A DNA stretch of 5,091 bases from Pseudomonadota bacterium (lineage in GTDB: Bacteria; Pseudomonadota; Alphaproteobacteria; Rhizobiales; Xanthobacteraceae): positions 1-5,091 of the forward strand of contig JAEYTQ010000602.1 of assembly GCA_023433965.1 (NCBI GenBank), read 5' to 3'. A model generated the notes under the pieces. That model was given only the letters and a program-made list of their open reading frames with translations. It searched no databases and was not told the DNA's origin. Below, in pieces: positions 1 through 4,999 of the stretch. The position numbers and the translations under genes were made by a program. Each line of letters opens with the position of its first letter. Within the stretch, counting starts at the first letter, position 1.

Positions 1-1
1 C

Positions 2-55
2 GGCGACGACCTCAAGGAGGTCACCCTCGAGCCGCCGGGAGCCCGGGCCAAATAA
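2..55 (+). CDS. 3' end of an unidentified protein-coding gene
   Basis: The last 17 codons and TAA stop of a gene that begins before the window. The tail reads GDDLKEVTLEPPGARAK. The frame is chosen because nearly every codon ends in G or C, as in the other genes here; the other two frames give Arg/Pro-rich, low-quality protein. The visible tail is too short to name a family, and I do not recognise it. No intrinsic terminator lies between this stop and the asd promoter at 96, so read-through into the asd leader is possible. Confidence 0.6.
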   Translation, partial: GDDLKEVTLEPPGARAK

Positions 56-95
56 CGGCAGGCGTGCCCCCGGCACCAACGGCGCGAAAAGCCCA

Positions 96-124
96 TTGAC
101 GGGTGCAAGACTCTCCCGCATAAG
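96..124 (+). promoter_or_regulatory. Sigma-70-type promoter of the asd leader
   Basis: The sequence shows TTGACG at 96-101 (5 of 6 matches to TTGACA), a 17-nt spacer and CATAAG at 119-124 (4 of 6 matches to TATAAT). The usual 6-8 nt from the -10 box to the start puts transcription at about 131-133, on or just before the leader ATG at 133. It is inferred to drive the leader peptide and asd. Confidence 0.6.
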
Positions 125-132
125 TCGCCCCC

Positions 133-204
133 ATGTTCACGACCACCAAACGCACGACCAAAACCACCACGGCCTCAGGGGCCCGGGGAGGCGTGCGCGC
201 GTAG
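133..204 (+). CDS. Thr/Lys-rich leader peptide of asd (attenuator peptide)
   Basis: A 23-codon ORF begins MFTTTKRTTKTTT, runs into a Gly/Ala/Arg-rich tail and stops at TAG 202-204. Eight of residues 3-13 are Thr (five ACC, three ACG codons), two are Lys and one is Arg. Thr and Lys are both end products of the pathway that Asd feeds. Both Lys codons are AAA, whereas all 18 Lys codons of the following asd gene are AAG. No Shine-Dalgarno sequence precedes the ATG and an in-frame TAA lies four codons upstream at 121-123, so this is the only in-frame ATG. The predicted transcription start coincides with the ATG, so the mRNA is probably leaderless, as known for the rhizobial trp leader peptide TrpL. 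The inferred role is to report charged tRNA-Thr, and perhaps tRNA-Lys, through ribosome stalling; the peptide itself may have no other function. Confidence 0.75.
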   Translation: MFTTTKRTTKTTTASGARGGVRA

Positions 205-236
205 GTCGTCGACTTAGAACGCATCAGCTCTACGGC

Positions 237-267
237 AAGCCCCGCCCTCGATGGTCGGGGCTTTTTT
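237..267 (+). terminator. Intrinsic terminator in the asd leader
   Basis: A perfect 8-bp stem AAGCCCCG (237-244) / CGGGGCTT (256-263) with an 11-nt loop is followed directly by a T run (262-267). It sits 33 nt before the asd start codon and after the leader peptide stop, where an attenuator terminator belongs. The alternative is the end of an unrelated small RNA or upstream transcript. Confidence 0.85.
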
Positions 268-290
268 ATTGTCTCATTCGCAAATTCAAT

Positions 291-295
291 GGAGG
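291..295 (+). promoter_or_regulatory. Ribosome binding site of asd
   Basis: GGAGG lies 5 nt before the GTG at 301. It is a near-perfect Shine-Dalgarno match and fixes the GTG start. It lies downstream of the terminator, so only read-through transcripts from the leader promoter carry it. Confidence 0.8.
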
Positions 296-300
296 CTTAA

Positions 301-1326
301 GTGAGTAACGATCCCGTCGTCGCGATTGTCGGCGTCACAGGTGCGGTGGGCGCCGAATTCATCGCCACCATGGACAAGCGCGGCTTTCGCGTCGGTAAGC
401 TCAAGGCGCTCGCCAGCGCCCGCTCGGCCGGCAAGACGGTGTCGTTCCGCGGCAAGGATGTCGTCATCGAGGAATTGACCGAGCGCTCCTTCGGGGGTGT
501 CGACATCGCCCTGTTCTCCGCCGGCGGCAGCATCTCCAGGAAGTTCGCGCCGATCGCGGTCAAGGCCGGTGCCGTCGTGGTCGACAACTCCTCGGCCTTC
601 CGCATGGACCCGAACGTGCCGCTCGTGATCCCCGAGATCAACGCGAACCGCATCCGTGAGCACAAGGGCATCATCGCCAACCCGAACTGCGCCGCCATCA
701 CCGCGCTGGTGCCGCTGTGGCCGATCCACCGGCAGAACCGCATCAAGCGCGTGATCATCTCGACCTACCAGGCGGCAAGCGGCGCCGGTGCGGCCGCGAT
801 GGAGGAACTCGTCGAATCCACCCGCGCCAATCTCGACGGGCAGGTCTACACGCCCAAGGTGATGCCGCATCCCTACGCCTTCAATCTCTTCAACCACAAC
901 ACCGCTGTTGATCCCGACACCGGCTACAACGACGAGGAGACCAAGGTCATCAAGGAAACCCGCAAGATCTTCGAGGACGAGAAGATCGCGGTCGGCGTAA
1001 CCTGCGTGCGCGTGCCCGTGCTGCGTGCCCATTGCGAGGCCATCACCTTCGAATGCGAGAAGCCGATCAGCGAGGACCAGGTCCGCACCATCATGGCGCA
1101 GGCGCCAGGCATCAAGGTGGTCGACGACCGCGCCAGGAACTACTTCCCGATGCCGATCGACGCCTCGGGCCAGGACGACGTGCTGGTCGGCCGCATCCGC
1201 AAGGATCTCAGCGATCCCACCGGGCACTCGATCTCGATGTTCGTGGCGGCCGATCAGCTGCTCAAGGGCGCAGCGCTGAATGCCGTGCAGATCGCCGAGC
1301 TCTTGCCCCAGCGGGTGATGGCGTAA
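301..1326 (+). CDS. asd: Aspartate-semialdehyde dehydrogenase
   Basis: Asd reduces L-aspartyl-4-phosphate to L-aspartate-4-semialdehyde with NADPH in the cytoplasm. This is the second step of the aspartate pathway and the branch to Lys/diaminopimelate, Thr, Met and Ile. The 341 residues match the family length. An N-terminal Rossmann nucleotide loop GVTGAVG lies at 11-17. The catalytic Cys130 is in ANPNC (126-130), and STYQAASG (154-161) holds the conserved Gln157. Arg237 and His244, in the RVPV...RAH segment, have the 7-residue spacing of the known substrate-binding Arg and catalytic His. The GTG start is supported by the GGAGG at 291-295 and by the nucleotide loop beginning ten residues in. 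The gene is preceded by the Thr/Lys attenuator, so supply of Thr (and perhaps Lys) probably sets its expression. It converges on queA. No truncation or missing key residue is seen. Confidence 0.97.
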   Translation: MSNDPVVAIVGVTGAVGAEFIATMDKRGFRVGKLKALASARSAGKTVSFRGKDVVIEELTERSFGGVDIALFSAGGSISRKFAPIAVKAGAVVVDNSSAFRMDPNVPLVIPEINANRIREHKGIIANPNCAAITALVPLWPIHRQNRIKRVIISTYQAASGAGAAAMEELVESTRANLDGQVYTPKVMPHPYAFNLFNHNTAVDPDTGYNDEETKVIKETRKIFEDEKIAVGVTCVRVPVLRAHCEAITFECEKPISEDQVRTIMAQAPGIKVVDDRARNYFPMPIDASGQDDVLVGRIRKDLSDPTGHSISMFVAADQLLKGAALNAVQIAELLPQRVMA

Positions 1327-1346
1327 CAGAGCACGCCGTCGACCCG

Positions 1347-1470
1347 TCATCCTGAGGTGCGAGCGGTGCGATGCAAACAGCATCGCACCGGGAGCCTCGA
1401 AGGATGTACGGCCGAGATGCAGCGGCCGGGCCGTCGCCCTTCGAGGCTCGCCGAAGAGGCGAGCACCTCC
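1347..1470. repeat. Palindromic intergenic repeat, copy 1
   Basis: This element fills most of the 201-nt gap between the convergent asd and queA genes. It has nested inverted repeats. GAGGTGC 1354-1360 pairs with GCACCTC 1463-1469. GGTGCGATGC 1365-1374 pairs with GCATCGCACC 1380-1389 around a 5-nt loop. GAGCCTCGAAGG 1392-1403 pairs perfectly with 1438-1449. It shares TCATCCTGAGG (1347-1357) and CTCGAAGGATG (1396-1406) with copy 2. I recognise this as the type of REP/BIME-like element common between genes in Bradyrhizobium and Rhodopseudomonas. No T tract follows the stems, but it may help end transcription from both sides. Confidence 0.85.
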
Positions 1471-1527
1471 AGCGACAATGACCTCGCCATTGCGCGGGGG
1501 TGACGGTGATCGGTTTGCGCTGGTTCC

Positions 1528-2601
1528 CTACGGCGCAGCCCGAAACAGCAAGCACGCATCGCCGTATGAATAAAACCTGTATCCATTCGCGATCGCGTGC
1601 GCATAGGCCTGCTTCATCGTCGCGAGCCCGGAGAACGCCGATACCAGCATGAACAACGTCGACTTCGGCAGATGAAAATTCGTCATGAGGACGTCGACCG
1701 CGCGGAAGCGATAGCCGGGCGTGATGAAGATCGAGGTCTCCGCCGCGAAGGGTTGGATCGTGCCGTCCTCACGCGCTGCGCTCTCGAGCAGACGCAATGA
1801 CGTGGTGCCGACGGCGATGATGCGTCCGCCGTTCTTCCGCGCGGTGTTGAGCCGCTCCGCCGTCTCGGCCGGGATGGTACCCCACTCGGCATGCATCTTA
1901 TGGGCTTCGGTGTCGTCCACCTTCACCGGCAGGAACGTCCCTGCCCCGACATGCAGCGTGATGCGGTTGATCCCAACGCCCCGCGCGCGCAACGCCTGCT
2001 CCAGCGCGGGCGTGAAATGGAGCCCCGCAGTGGGTGCGGCGACCGCGCCCTCGTTGGCCGCGAACATGGTCTGGTAGTCGGCGATATCCTGGTCGTCGGG
2101 CGTGCGCTTGGAGGCGATATAGGGCGGCAGCGGCGGGCTGCCGAGATCGGCGATGGCCTGGTCGAGCGTCGGGCCGTGGAAGGAGAACGACAGCGTCACC
2201 TCGCCCTCGGCGCCCTTGGCCTCGACCTCGGCGTCGAGATGGCCAAGCAGGCAGACCTTACCTTCATTGCCGAAGCGGATGCGATCGCCGGCCGAGAGCT
2301 TCTTCGCGGGCTTGACCAACGCCTGCCAGCGCGAGCCGTCGAGCCGCTTGATCAGCGTCGCCTCGATCTTCGGCTCGGTCTCGCGGCCGATGCGGCGGCC
2401 CTTCAGCTGAGCCGCGATCACCTTGGTGTCGTTGACGACGAGCTGATCGCCCGCATTCAGCCATTGCGGAAGGTCGGCGACCGTCTGGTCGCGCACCGCA
2501 CCGTTCTCGAGGACCAGCATCCGCGCGGAGTCGCGCGGGTCCGCCGGGCGCAACGCGATGCGCTCGGGGGGCAGATCGAAATCGAACAGGTCGGTGCGCA
2601 T
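1528..2601 (-). CDS. queA: tRNA preQ1(34) S-adenosylmethionine ribosyltransferase-isomerase
   Basis: QueA transfers and isomerises the ribosyl group of S-adenosylmethionine onto preQ1 at wobble position 34 of GUN-anticodon tRNAs. This makes epoxyqueuosine, the penultimate step of queuosine synthesis. The 357 residues are full length. Family landmarks in order are the N-terminal [11 protein letters not shown] (6-16), VVNDTKV (55-61), [10 protein letters not shown] (188-197), [10 protein letters not shown] (217-226), HKMHAEW (234-240), [11 protein letters not shown] (264-274), [10 protein letters not shown] (307-316) and the C-terminal [12 protein letters not shown] (341-352). The ATG gives the canonical N-terminus, though no strong Shine-Dalgarno precedes it (only a GAG). 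It is the last gene of the leftward cluster, 138 nt after the cyclophilin gene, with a palindromic repeat in that gap. The usual partner gene tgt is not immediately downstream; convergent asd is. Confidence 0.97.
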   Translation of the reverse strand: MRTDLFDFDLPPERIALRPADPRDSARMLVLENGAVRDQTVADLPQWLNAGDQLVVNDTKVIAAQLKGRRIGRETEPKIEATLIKRLDGSRWQALVKPAKKLSAGDRIRFGNEGKVCLLGHLDAEVEAKGAEGEVTLSFSFHGPTLDQAIADLGSPPLPPYIASKRTPDDQDIADYQTMFAANEGAVAAPTAGLHFTPALEQALRARGVGINRITLHVGAGTFLPVKVDDTEAHKMHAEWGTIPAETAERLNTARKNGGRIIAVGTTSLRLLESAAREDGTIQPFAAETSIFITPGYRFRAVDVLMTNFHLPKSTLFMLVSAFSGLATMKQAYAHAIANGYRFYSYGDACLLFRAAP

Positions 2602-2626
2602 GTGGAACTCGGCGCCGCACAGTCAC

Positions 2627-2735
2627 TCCTCATCCTGAGGAGCGCGGAACGCGCGTCTCGAAGGATGAAGGCCGGGCTGCTGCGGTTCGGCCTTCATGGT
2701 TCGAGACGGCGCCGCGCGCCTCCTCACCATGAGGA
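2627..2735. repeat. Palindromic intergenic repeat, copy 2
   Basis: This repeat lies between the cyclophilin stop and the queA start. Both ends carry a small hairpin of the form TCCTCA-NNN-TGAGGA (2627-2641 and 2721-2735). Inside, GTCTCGAA 2655-2662 pairs with TTCGAGAC 2700-2707 and ATGAAGGCC 2665-2673 pairs with GGCCTTCAT 2689-2697. The two stems are separated by a GG/GG mismatch. It shares TCATCCTGAGG (2630-2640) and CTCGAAGGATG (2657-2667) with copy 1, in the same orientation. It lies inside a probable operon, so it may stabilise or shorten the mRNA and reduce queA expression. Confidence 0.85.
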
Positions 2736-2739
2736 GCAG

Positions 2740-3204
2740 CTACTCCTTGTCCGCGGCCATCCGCGCCTTGACGATCTTGTCGGGGTTCTGCACCGGCTCG
2801 CCGCGCTTGATCTTGTCGACGTTCTCCATGCCCTCGGTGACCTTGCCCCACACCGTGTACTGGTTGTCGAGGAAGCGGGCGTCGTCGAAGCAGATGAAGA
2901 ACTGGCTGTCGCCGGAATCGGGATTGGCGGCGCGGGCCATCGAAGCAGTGCCGCGCACATGCGGCTCCTTGTTGAACTCGGCCTTCAGCTTCTTGCCGGA
3001 GCCACCGGTGCCGGTACCATGGGGGCAGCCGGTCTGTGCCATGAAGCCCTCGATCACGCGGTGAAACACGATGCCGTCATAGAAGCCCTCGCGCACGAGC
3101 TCCTTGATGCGCGCGACGTGGTTCGGCGCAAGGTCGGGCCGCTTCTCGATGGTGACGGGCCCCTGCGTGGTCTCGAGGATCAGGGTGTTTTCAGTGGCGC
3201 TCAT
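2740..3204 (-). CDS. ppiB: Cyclophilin-type peptidyl-prolyl cis-trans isomerase, cytoplasmic
   Basis: This enzyme isomerises X-Pro peptide bonds during protein folding. It has 154 residues, the size of a minimal single-domain bacterial cyclophilin. No signal peptide is seen, so it should act in the cytoplasm. Active-site signatures are FHRVIEGFMAQ (47-57) with catalytic Arg49, Phe54 and Gln57, then GTASMARA (85-92), SQFFI (100-104) and LDNQYTVWGKV (112-122). Phe111 replaces the cyclophilin A Trp that binds cyclosporin, as is common in bacteria, so low cyclosporin sensitivity is expected. The ATG overlaps the stop of the upstream secreted-protein gene by 4 nt (ATGA, 3201-3204), which suggests translational coupling. 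The symbol follows E. coli use for the cytoplasmic form; orthology to E. coli PpiB in the strict sense was not tested. Confidence 0.93.
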   Translation of the reverse strand: MSATENTLILETTQGPVTIEKRPDLAPNHVARIKELVREGFYDGIVFHRVIEGFMAQTGCPHGTGTGGSGKKLKAEFNKEPHVRGTASMARAANPDSGDSQFFICFDDARFLDNQYTVWGKVTEGMENVDKIKRGEPVQNPDKIVKARMAADKE

Positions 3205-3626
3205 GCTCGTCTCTCTTGCGTTGGGGGTGAAGTCTTGTCGGGTGCCGATTTGCGGCTGCGGAATTGGACGGCAAATGGTCGCCCCGCAGCTGCCCCGGCC
3301 ATTGCCTCCGTAAATGGCATCGGCGTGCAGCGTTGCAACGCCTCCATCACCGCGATCCGGTATTGCAGCCGGTCATTGTCGGAGGCCTCCGCCGATTCAT
3401 AGGTAATCCTCGGATGGCCCAGTATGTTTCCGGCCCTGTTAAAGCTCACGACGACGGTGATGTCGAGTGGACGCGCCTTGGCCGGGGACGGCGGCCTCCA
3501 GCAGGTACGCAAGTGCCGGAAGACGTCCTGGATCGTATTGACCCGCACGTCCTCGGCGGCCGCACCGGGGACGACGAGCAGCAGCATCGCGCCAACCAGC
3601 AGGAGCCTGCTGCCGCGACGCGCCAT
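3201..3626 (-). CDS. Small secreted protein with TonB/TolA C-terminal-like pattern
   Basis: A 141-residue protein of no certain function. An N-terminal signal peptide is clear: ARRGSR, then a hydrophobic run 8-20, then the cleavage motif GAAA before Glu25, so it is probably periplasmic. Residues about 54-122 (LDITVVVSFNRAGNILG, then RITYES, a helix ending in ALQRC, MPF and FAVQF) resemble the C-terminal fold of TonB/TolA proteins: a strand, a Gly turn, a helix with ALxRC, and a final strand. Cys42 (in CWRPP) and Cys100 are the only cysteines of the mature part and could form a disulfide. The C-terminal 20 residues are polar and probably disordered. No TonB-type membrane anchor or Pro-rich spacer is present, so it is not a complete TonB or TolA. 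It lies between two cyclophilin genes: 8 nt after the periplasmic one and overlapping the cytoplasmic one by 4 nt. The domain match is by eye. Confidence 0.8.
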   Translation of the reverse strand: MARRGSRLLLVGAMLLLVVPGAAAEDVRVNTIQDVFRHLRTCWRPPSPAKARPLDITVVVSFNRAGNILGHPRITYESAEASDNDRLQYRIAVMEALQRCTPMPFTEAMAGAAAGRPFAVQFRSRKSAPDKTSPPTQERRA

Positions 3627-3634
3627 CGCCGCGC

Positions 3635-4198
3635 CTATTTGATGTCGGAGGCGACCTGCACCTTCACCATCTTGTCGGGATCGGTCACGGAGCCGCCGGG
3701 CGAGCCGGGAGGCGCCTTCTTCAGCTTGTCGACGACGTCCATGCCCTGCACGACCTCGCCGATCACGGTGTACTGGCCGTCGAGGCTGCCGCCGTCGGCG
3801 AACATGATGAAGAACTGCGAATTGGCGCTGTCGACGCTGTCGCCACGCCGGGCCATGCCGACGATGCCGCGGGCGAAATGCACCTTGGAGAATTCCTGCT
3901 TCAGGTTCGGGTATTTCGAGCCGCCGGTGCCGTTGCCGTTCTGACCGTCGCCCGTCTGCGCCATGAAGCCGTCCATCACGCGGTGGAAAGGCACGTTGTT
4001 GTAGAAGCCCTCGCGCGCCAGCTGCTTGATACGCTCGGCATGCTGCGGCGCGATGTCGTTCCTGAGCCTGATGACGATGCGACCCTTGGTGCTGTCGATG
4101 ACGATGGCGTTGGCCTTATCGAGATTGGCCGGCAATTGCTGCGCCATCGCCGGCACCGCGAACACGAGCGCGGCAAGAACTGCGAGAATTCGGATCAT
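3635..4198 (-). CDS. ppiA: Cyclophilin-type peptidyl-prolyl cis-trans isomerase, exported
   Basis: A 187-residue cyclophilin with an N-terminal signal peptide (MIRILAVLAALVFAVPAMA), probably cleaved after residue 19 before QQ, so it should assist folding in the periplasm. Active-site signatures are FHRVMDGFMAQ (71-81) with Arg73 and Gln81, GIVGMARRG (111-119), SQFFI (127-131) and LDGQYTVIGEV (139-149). The start at 4198 is chosen because it opens the signal peptide and has GGAG 5 nt upstream. A longer in-frame ORF reaches 4285, but it would overlap coaD by 50 nt and put an Arg/Pro/Ser-rich stretch before the signal peptide. The coaD stop is 37 nt upstream and the secreted-protein gene starts 8 nt downstream, so these are probably co-transcribed. 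The symbol reflects periplasmic location only. Confidence 0.93.
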   Translation of the reverse strand: MIRILAVLAALVFAVPAMAQQLPANLDKANAIVIDSTKGRIVIRLRNDIAPQHAERIKQLAREGFYNNVPFHRVMDGFMAQTGDGQNGNGTGGSKYPNLKQEFSKVHFARGIVGMARRGDSVDSANSQFFIMFADGGSLDGQYTVIGEVVQGMDVVDKLKKAPPGSPGGSVTDPDKMVKVQVASDIK

Positions 4199-4203
4199 GG
4201 CAA

Positions 4204-4207
4204 CTCC
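4204..4207 (-). promoter_or_regulatory. Ribosome binding site deciding the exported cyclophilin start
   Basis: On the minus strand GGAG lies 5 nt before the ATG whose first base is 4198. It supports that start over the upstream in-frame ATG at 4285, which lies inside coaD. Confidence 0.7.
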
Positions 4208-4235
4208 GGTCAGGATGAGAAAAGGAAGCGGGCCG

Positions 4236-4733
4236 TTATCCGGCGAATTTGGCCTTGAGCTGTGAGGCGACCTGCGGCGGGACAAAGGCCGACACGTCGC
4301 CGCCCATCCCGGCGATCTGACGCACCAAAGTGGCGGTGATCGGGCGGACCATCGGAGAAGCCGGCAGGAACACCGTATGCACCTCGGGCGCCATCGCCCC
4401 GTTCATCCCGGCGAGCTGCATCTCGTAGTCGAGGTCGGTGCCGTCACGAAGGCCCCGGATCATGATCGTCGCGCCGTGCTTGCGCGCCGCGGTCACCGAC
4501 AGATCGTCAAACGTGGTCGCCTCGAGCACGCAGCCGGCCTGCGTCGCGACCGGACCGCAGACGTCATGAAGCATCTTCAGACGCTCCTCGGTCGAGAACA
4601 GCGGCTTCTTGCCGGGATGGTCCCCGATCGCGACCACCAGCCGGTCGCACAGCGACACGCTGTGCCGGACCACGTCGAGATGGCCGTTGGTGATAGGGTC
4701 GAAGGAACCGGGGTAGAAGGCGATGCGTGACAT
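4236..4733 (-). CDS. coaD: Phosphopantetheine adenylyltransferase
   Basis: CoaD transfers AMP from ATP to 4'-phosphopantetheine to give dephospho-CoA and pyrophosphate, the penultimate step of coenzyme A synthesis, in the cytoplasm. The 165 residues match the usual length. [14 protein letters not shown] (7-20) carries the nucleotidyltransferase (T/H)xGH motif, with Thr15 and His18. Lys43 matches the conserved active-site Lys. [20 protein letters not shown] (92-111) is the family signature with Arg93 and Arg96. The C-terminal ATP-contact segment reads [12 protein letters not shown] (130-141), where E. coli has an ISSS-type sequence. The start fits the family, with AGGA 7 nt before the ATG. It is the first gene of the leftward cluster and faces the 266-nt intergenic region with the ACGAAAC repeats, so any operator there could control it. 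Confidence 0.97.
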   Translation of the reverse strand: MSRIAFYPGSFDPITNGHLDVVRHSVSLCDRLVVAIGDHPGKKPLFSTEERLKMLHDVCGPVATQAGCVLEATTFDDLSVTAARKHGATIMIRGLRDGTDLDYEMQLAGMNGAMAPEVHTVFLPASPMVRPITATLVRQIAGMGGDVSAFVPPQVASQLKAKFAG

Positions 4734-4755
4734 GGCCCCGTCCTACCGCGCCCGG

Positions 4756-4778
4756 CCCGGCCCGGCAAGCCGGCCGGG
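4756..4778. repeat. GC-rich hairpin upstream of coaD
   Basis: CCCGG 4756-4760 and CCGGC 4762-4766 pair with GCCGG 4769-4773 and CCGGG 4774-4778, with one bulged C (4761) and a 2-nt loop. This strong stem lies 23 nt upstream of the coaD start and would be in its 5' untranslated RNA. It may simply reflect the G/C-rich sequence. Confidence 0.4.
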
Positions 4779-4837
4779 TTCCTCGTCCGCTTCCGGCCGG
4801 TCACCCGGAAATTGTGCCGCGGACGTCGGCAGCGGCG

Positions 4838-4890
4838 GTTTTGTTTCGTCCTCGGGACGGCCACGAAACAAAACGGACCACGAACGAAAC
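4838..4890. promoter_or_regulatory. Candidate operator: inverted repeat plus a third half-site
   Basis: GTTTTGTTTCGT (4838-4849) and ACGAAACAAAAC (4863-4874) form a perfect 12-bp inverted repeat with a 13-nt spacer. A further ACGAAAC lies at 4884-4890. The three ACGAAAC half-sites (4843-4849 inverted, 4863-4869, 4884-4890) are spaced 20 and 21 bp apart, about two helical turns, so they face the same side of the DNA. The repeat lies between the divergent coaD and the small exported protein gene. This fits a regulator-binding site. A stem-loop in RNA is the alternative, but no T tract supports a terminator. Confidence 0.5.
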
Positions 4891-4999
4891 CATTTCCGGC
4901 TCCGGCGAAGACGTCCGGAAACTGGCCATGGTTACTAATCCAGCCAACGAATGACGGGCCGCTGACGAGGCGCAGGCGGCCGCATCACAGGGGACTGTC

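Larger units (their letters stand above)
133..268 (+). promoter_or_regulatory. Transcription attenuator controlling asd
   Basis: The leader RNA can fold in two exclusive ways. The terminator pairs 237-244 with 256-263. The antiterminator pairs CGGGG 184-188 with CCCCG 240-244, GC 191-192 with GC 235-236, and CGUAGG 200-205 with UCUACG 229-234, so it takes over the left terminator arm. A ribosome stalled on the last Thr codon (169-171) should cover to about 183 and leave 184 onward free, giving antitermination. A ribosome at the stop codon (202-204) covers the 5' antiterminator strand, giving termination. In addition, GGUCGU 204-209 is complementary to ACGACC in the Thr codons (139-144 and 154-159), which could sequester it when translation does not start. 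The pairings were read by eye without folding energies. Confidence 0.6.

Noticed and set aside
96..308. A 70-codon open frame overlapping the leader and the asd start
   Set aside because: It begins inside the -35 box, overlaps the leader peptide in another frame and runs through the terminator; it has no protein signature.
286..1383. A 365-codon open frame on the - strand
   Set aside because: It is antisense to the whole of asd, with a His/Asp/Arg/Gly-rich composition typical of a shadow frame.
1347..1470. Mobile element or insertion sequence between asd and queA
   Set aside because: There is no transposase frame and no target duplication; the structure is a short non-coding palindromic repeat.
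1891..3402. A 503-codon open frame on the + strand
   Set aside because: It runs antisense through queA and the cytoplasmic cyclophilin, both with clear family motifs, and across the palindromic repeat. It has no recognisable domain; it is a shadow of GC-rich coding sequence.
4196..4285. A longer start (4285) for the exported cyclophilin
   Set aside because: It would overlap coaD by 50 nt and place a polar Arg/Pro/Ser-rich stretch before a typical signal peptide. The ATG at 4198 has its own GGAG.
4838..4874. Intrinsic terminator
   Set aside because: The stem is A/T-rich with no T run after either arm, and no gene on either strand ends just upstream of it.
4918..4939. An EcfG-type or sigma-70 promoter for the exported protein gene
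   Set aside because: GGAAAC and ACTAAT are present but not at consensus spacing with a partner box, so no promoter is claimed.
4929..4955. An 8-codon ORF (MVTNPANE) upstream of the exported protein gene
   Set aside because: It has no ribosome binding site and no amino-acid bias, and no terminator follows it, so nothing suggests a second attenuator.
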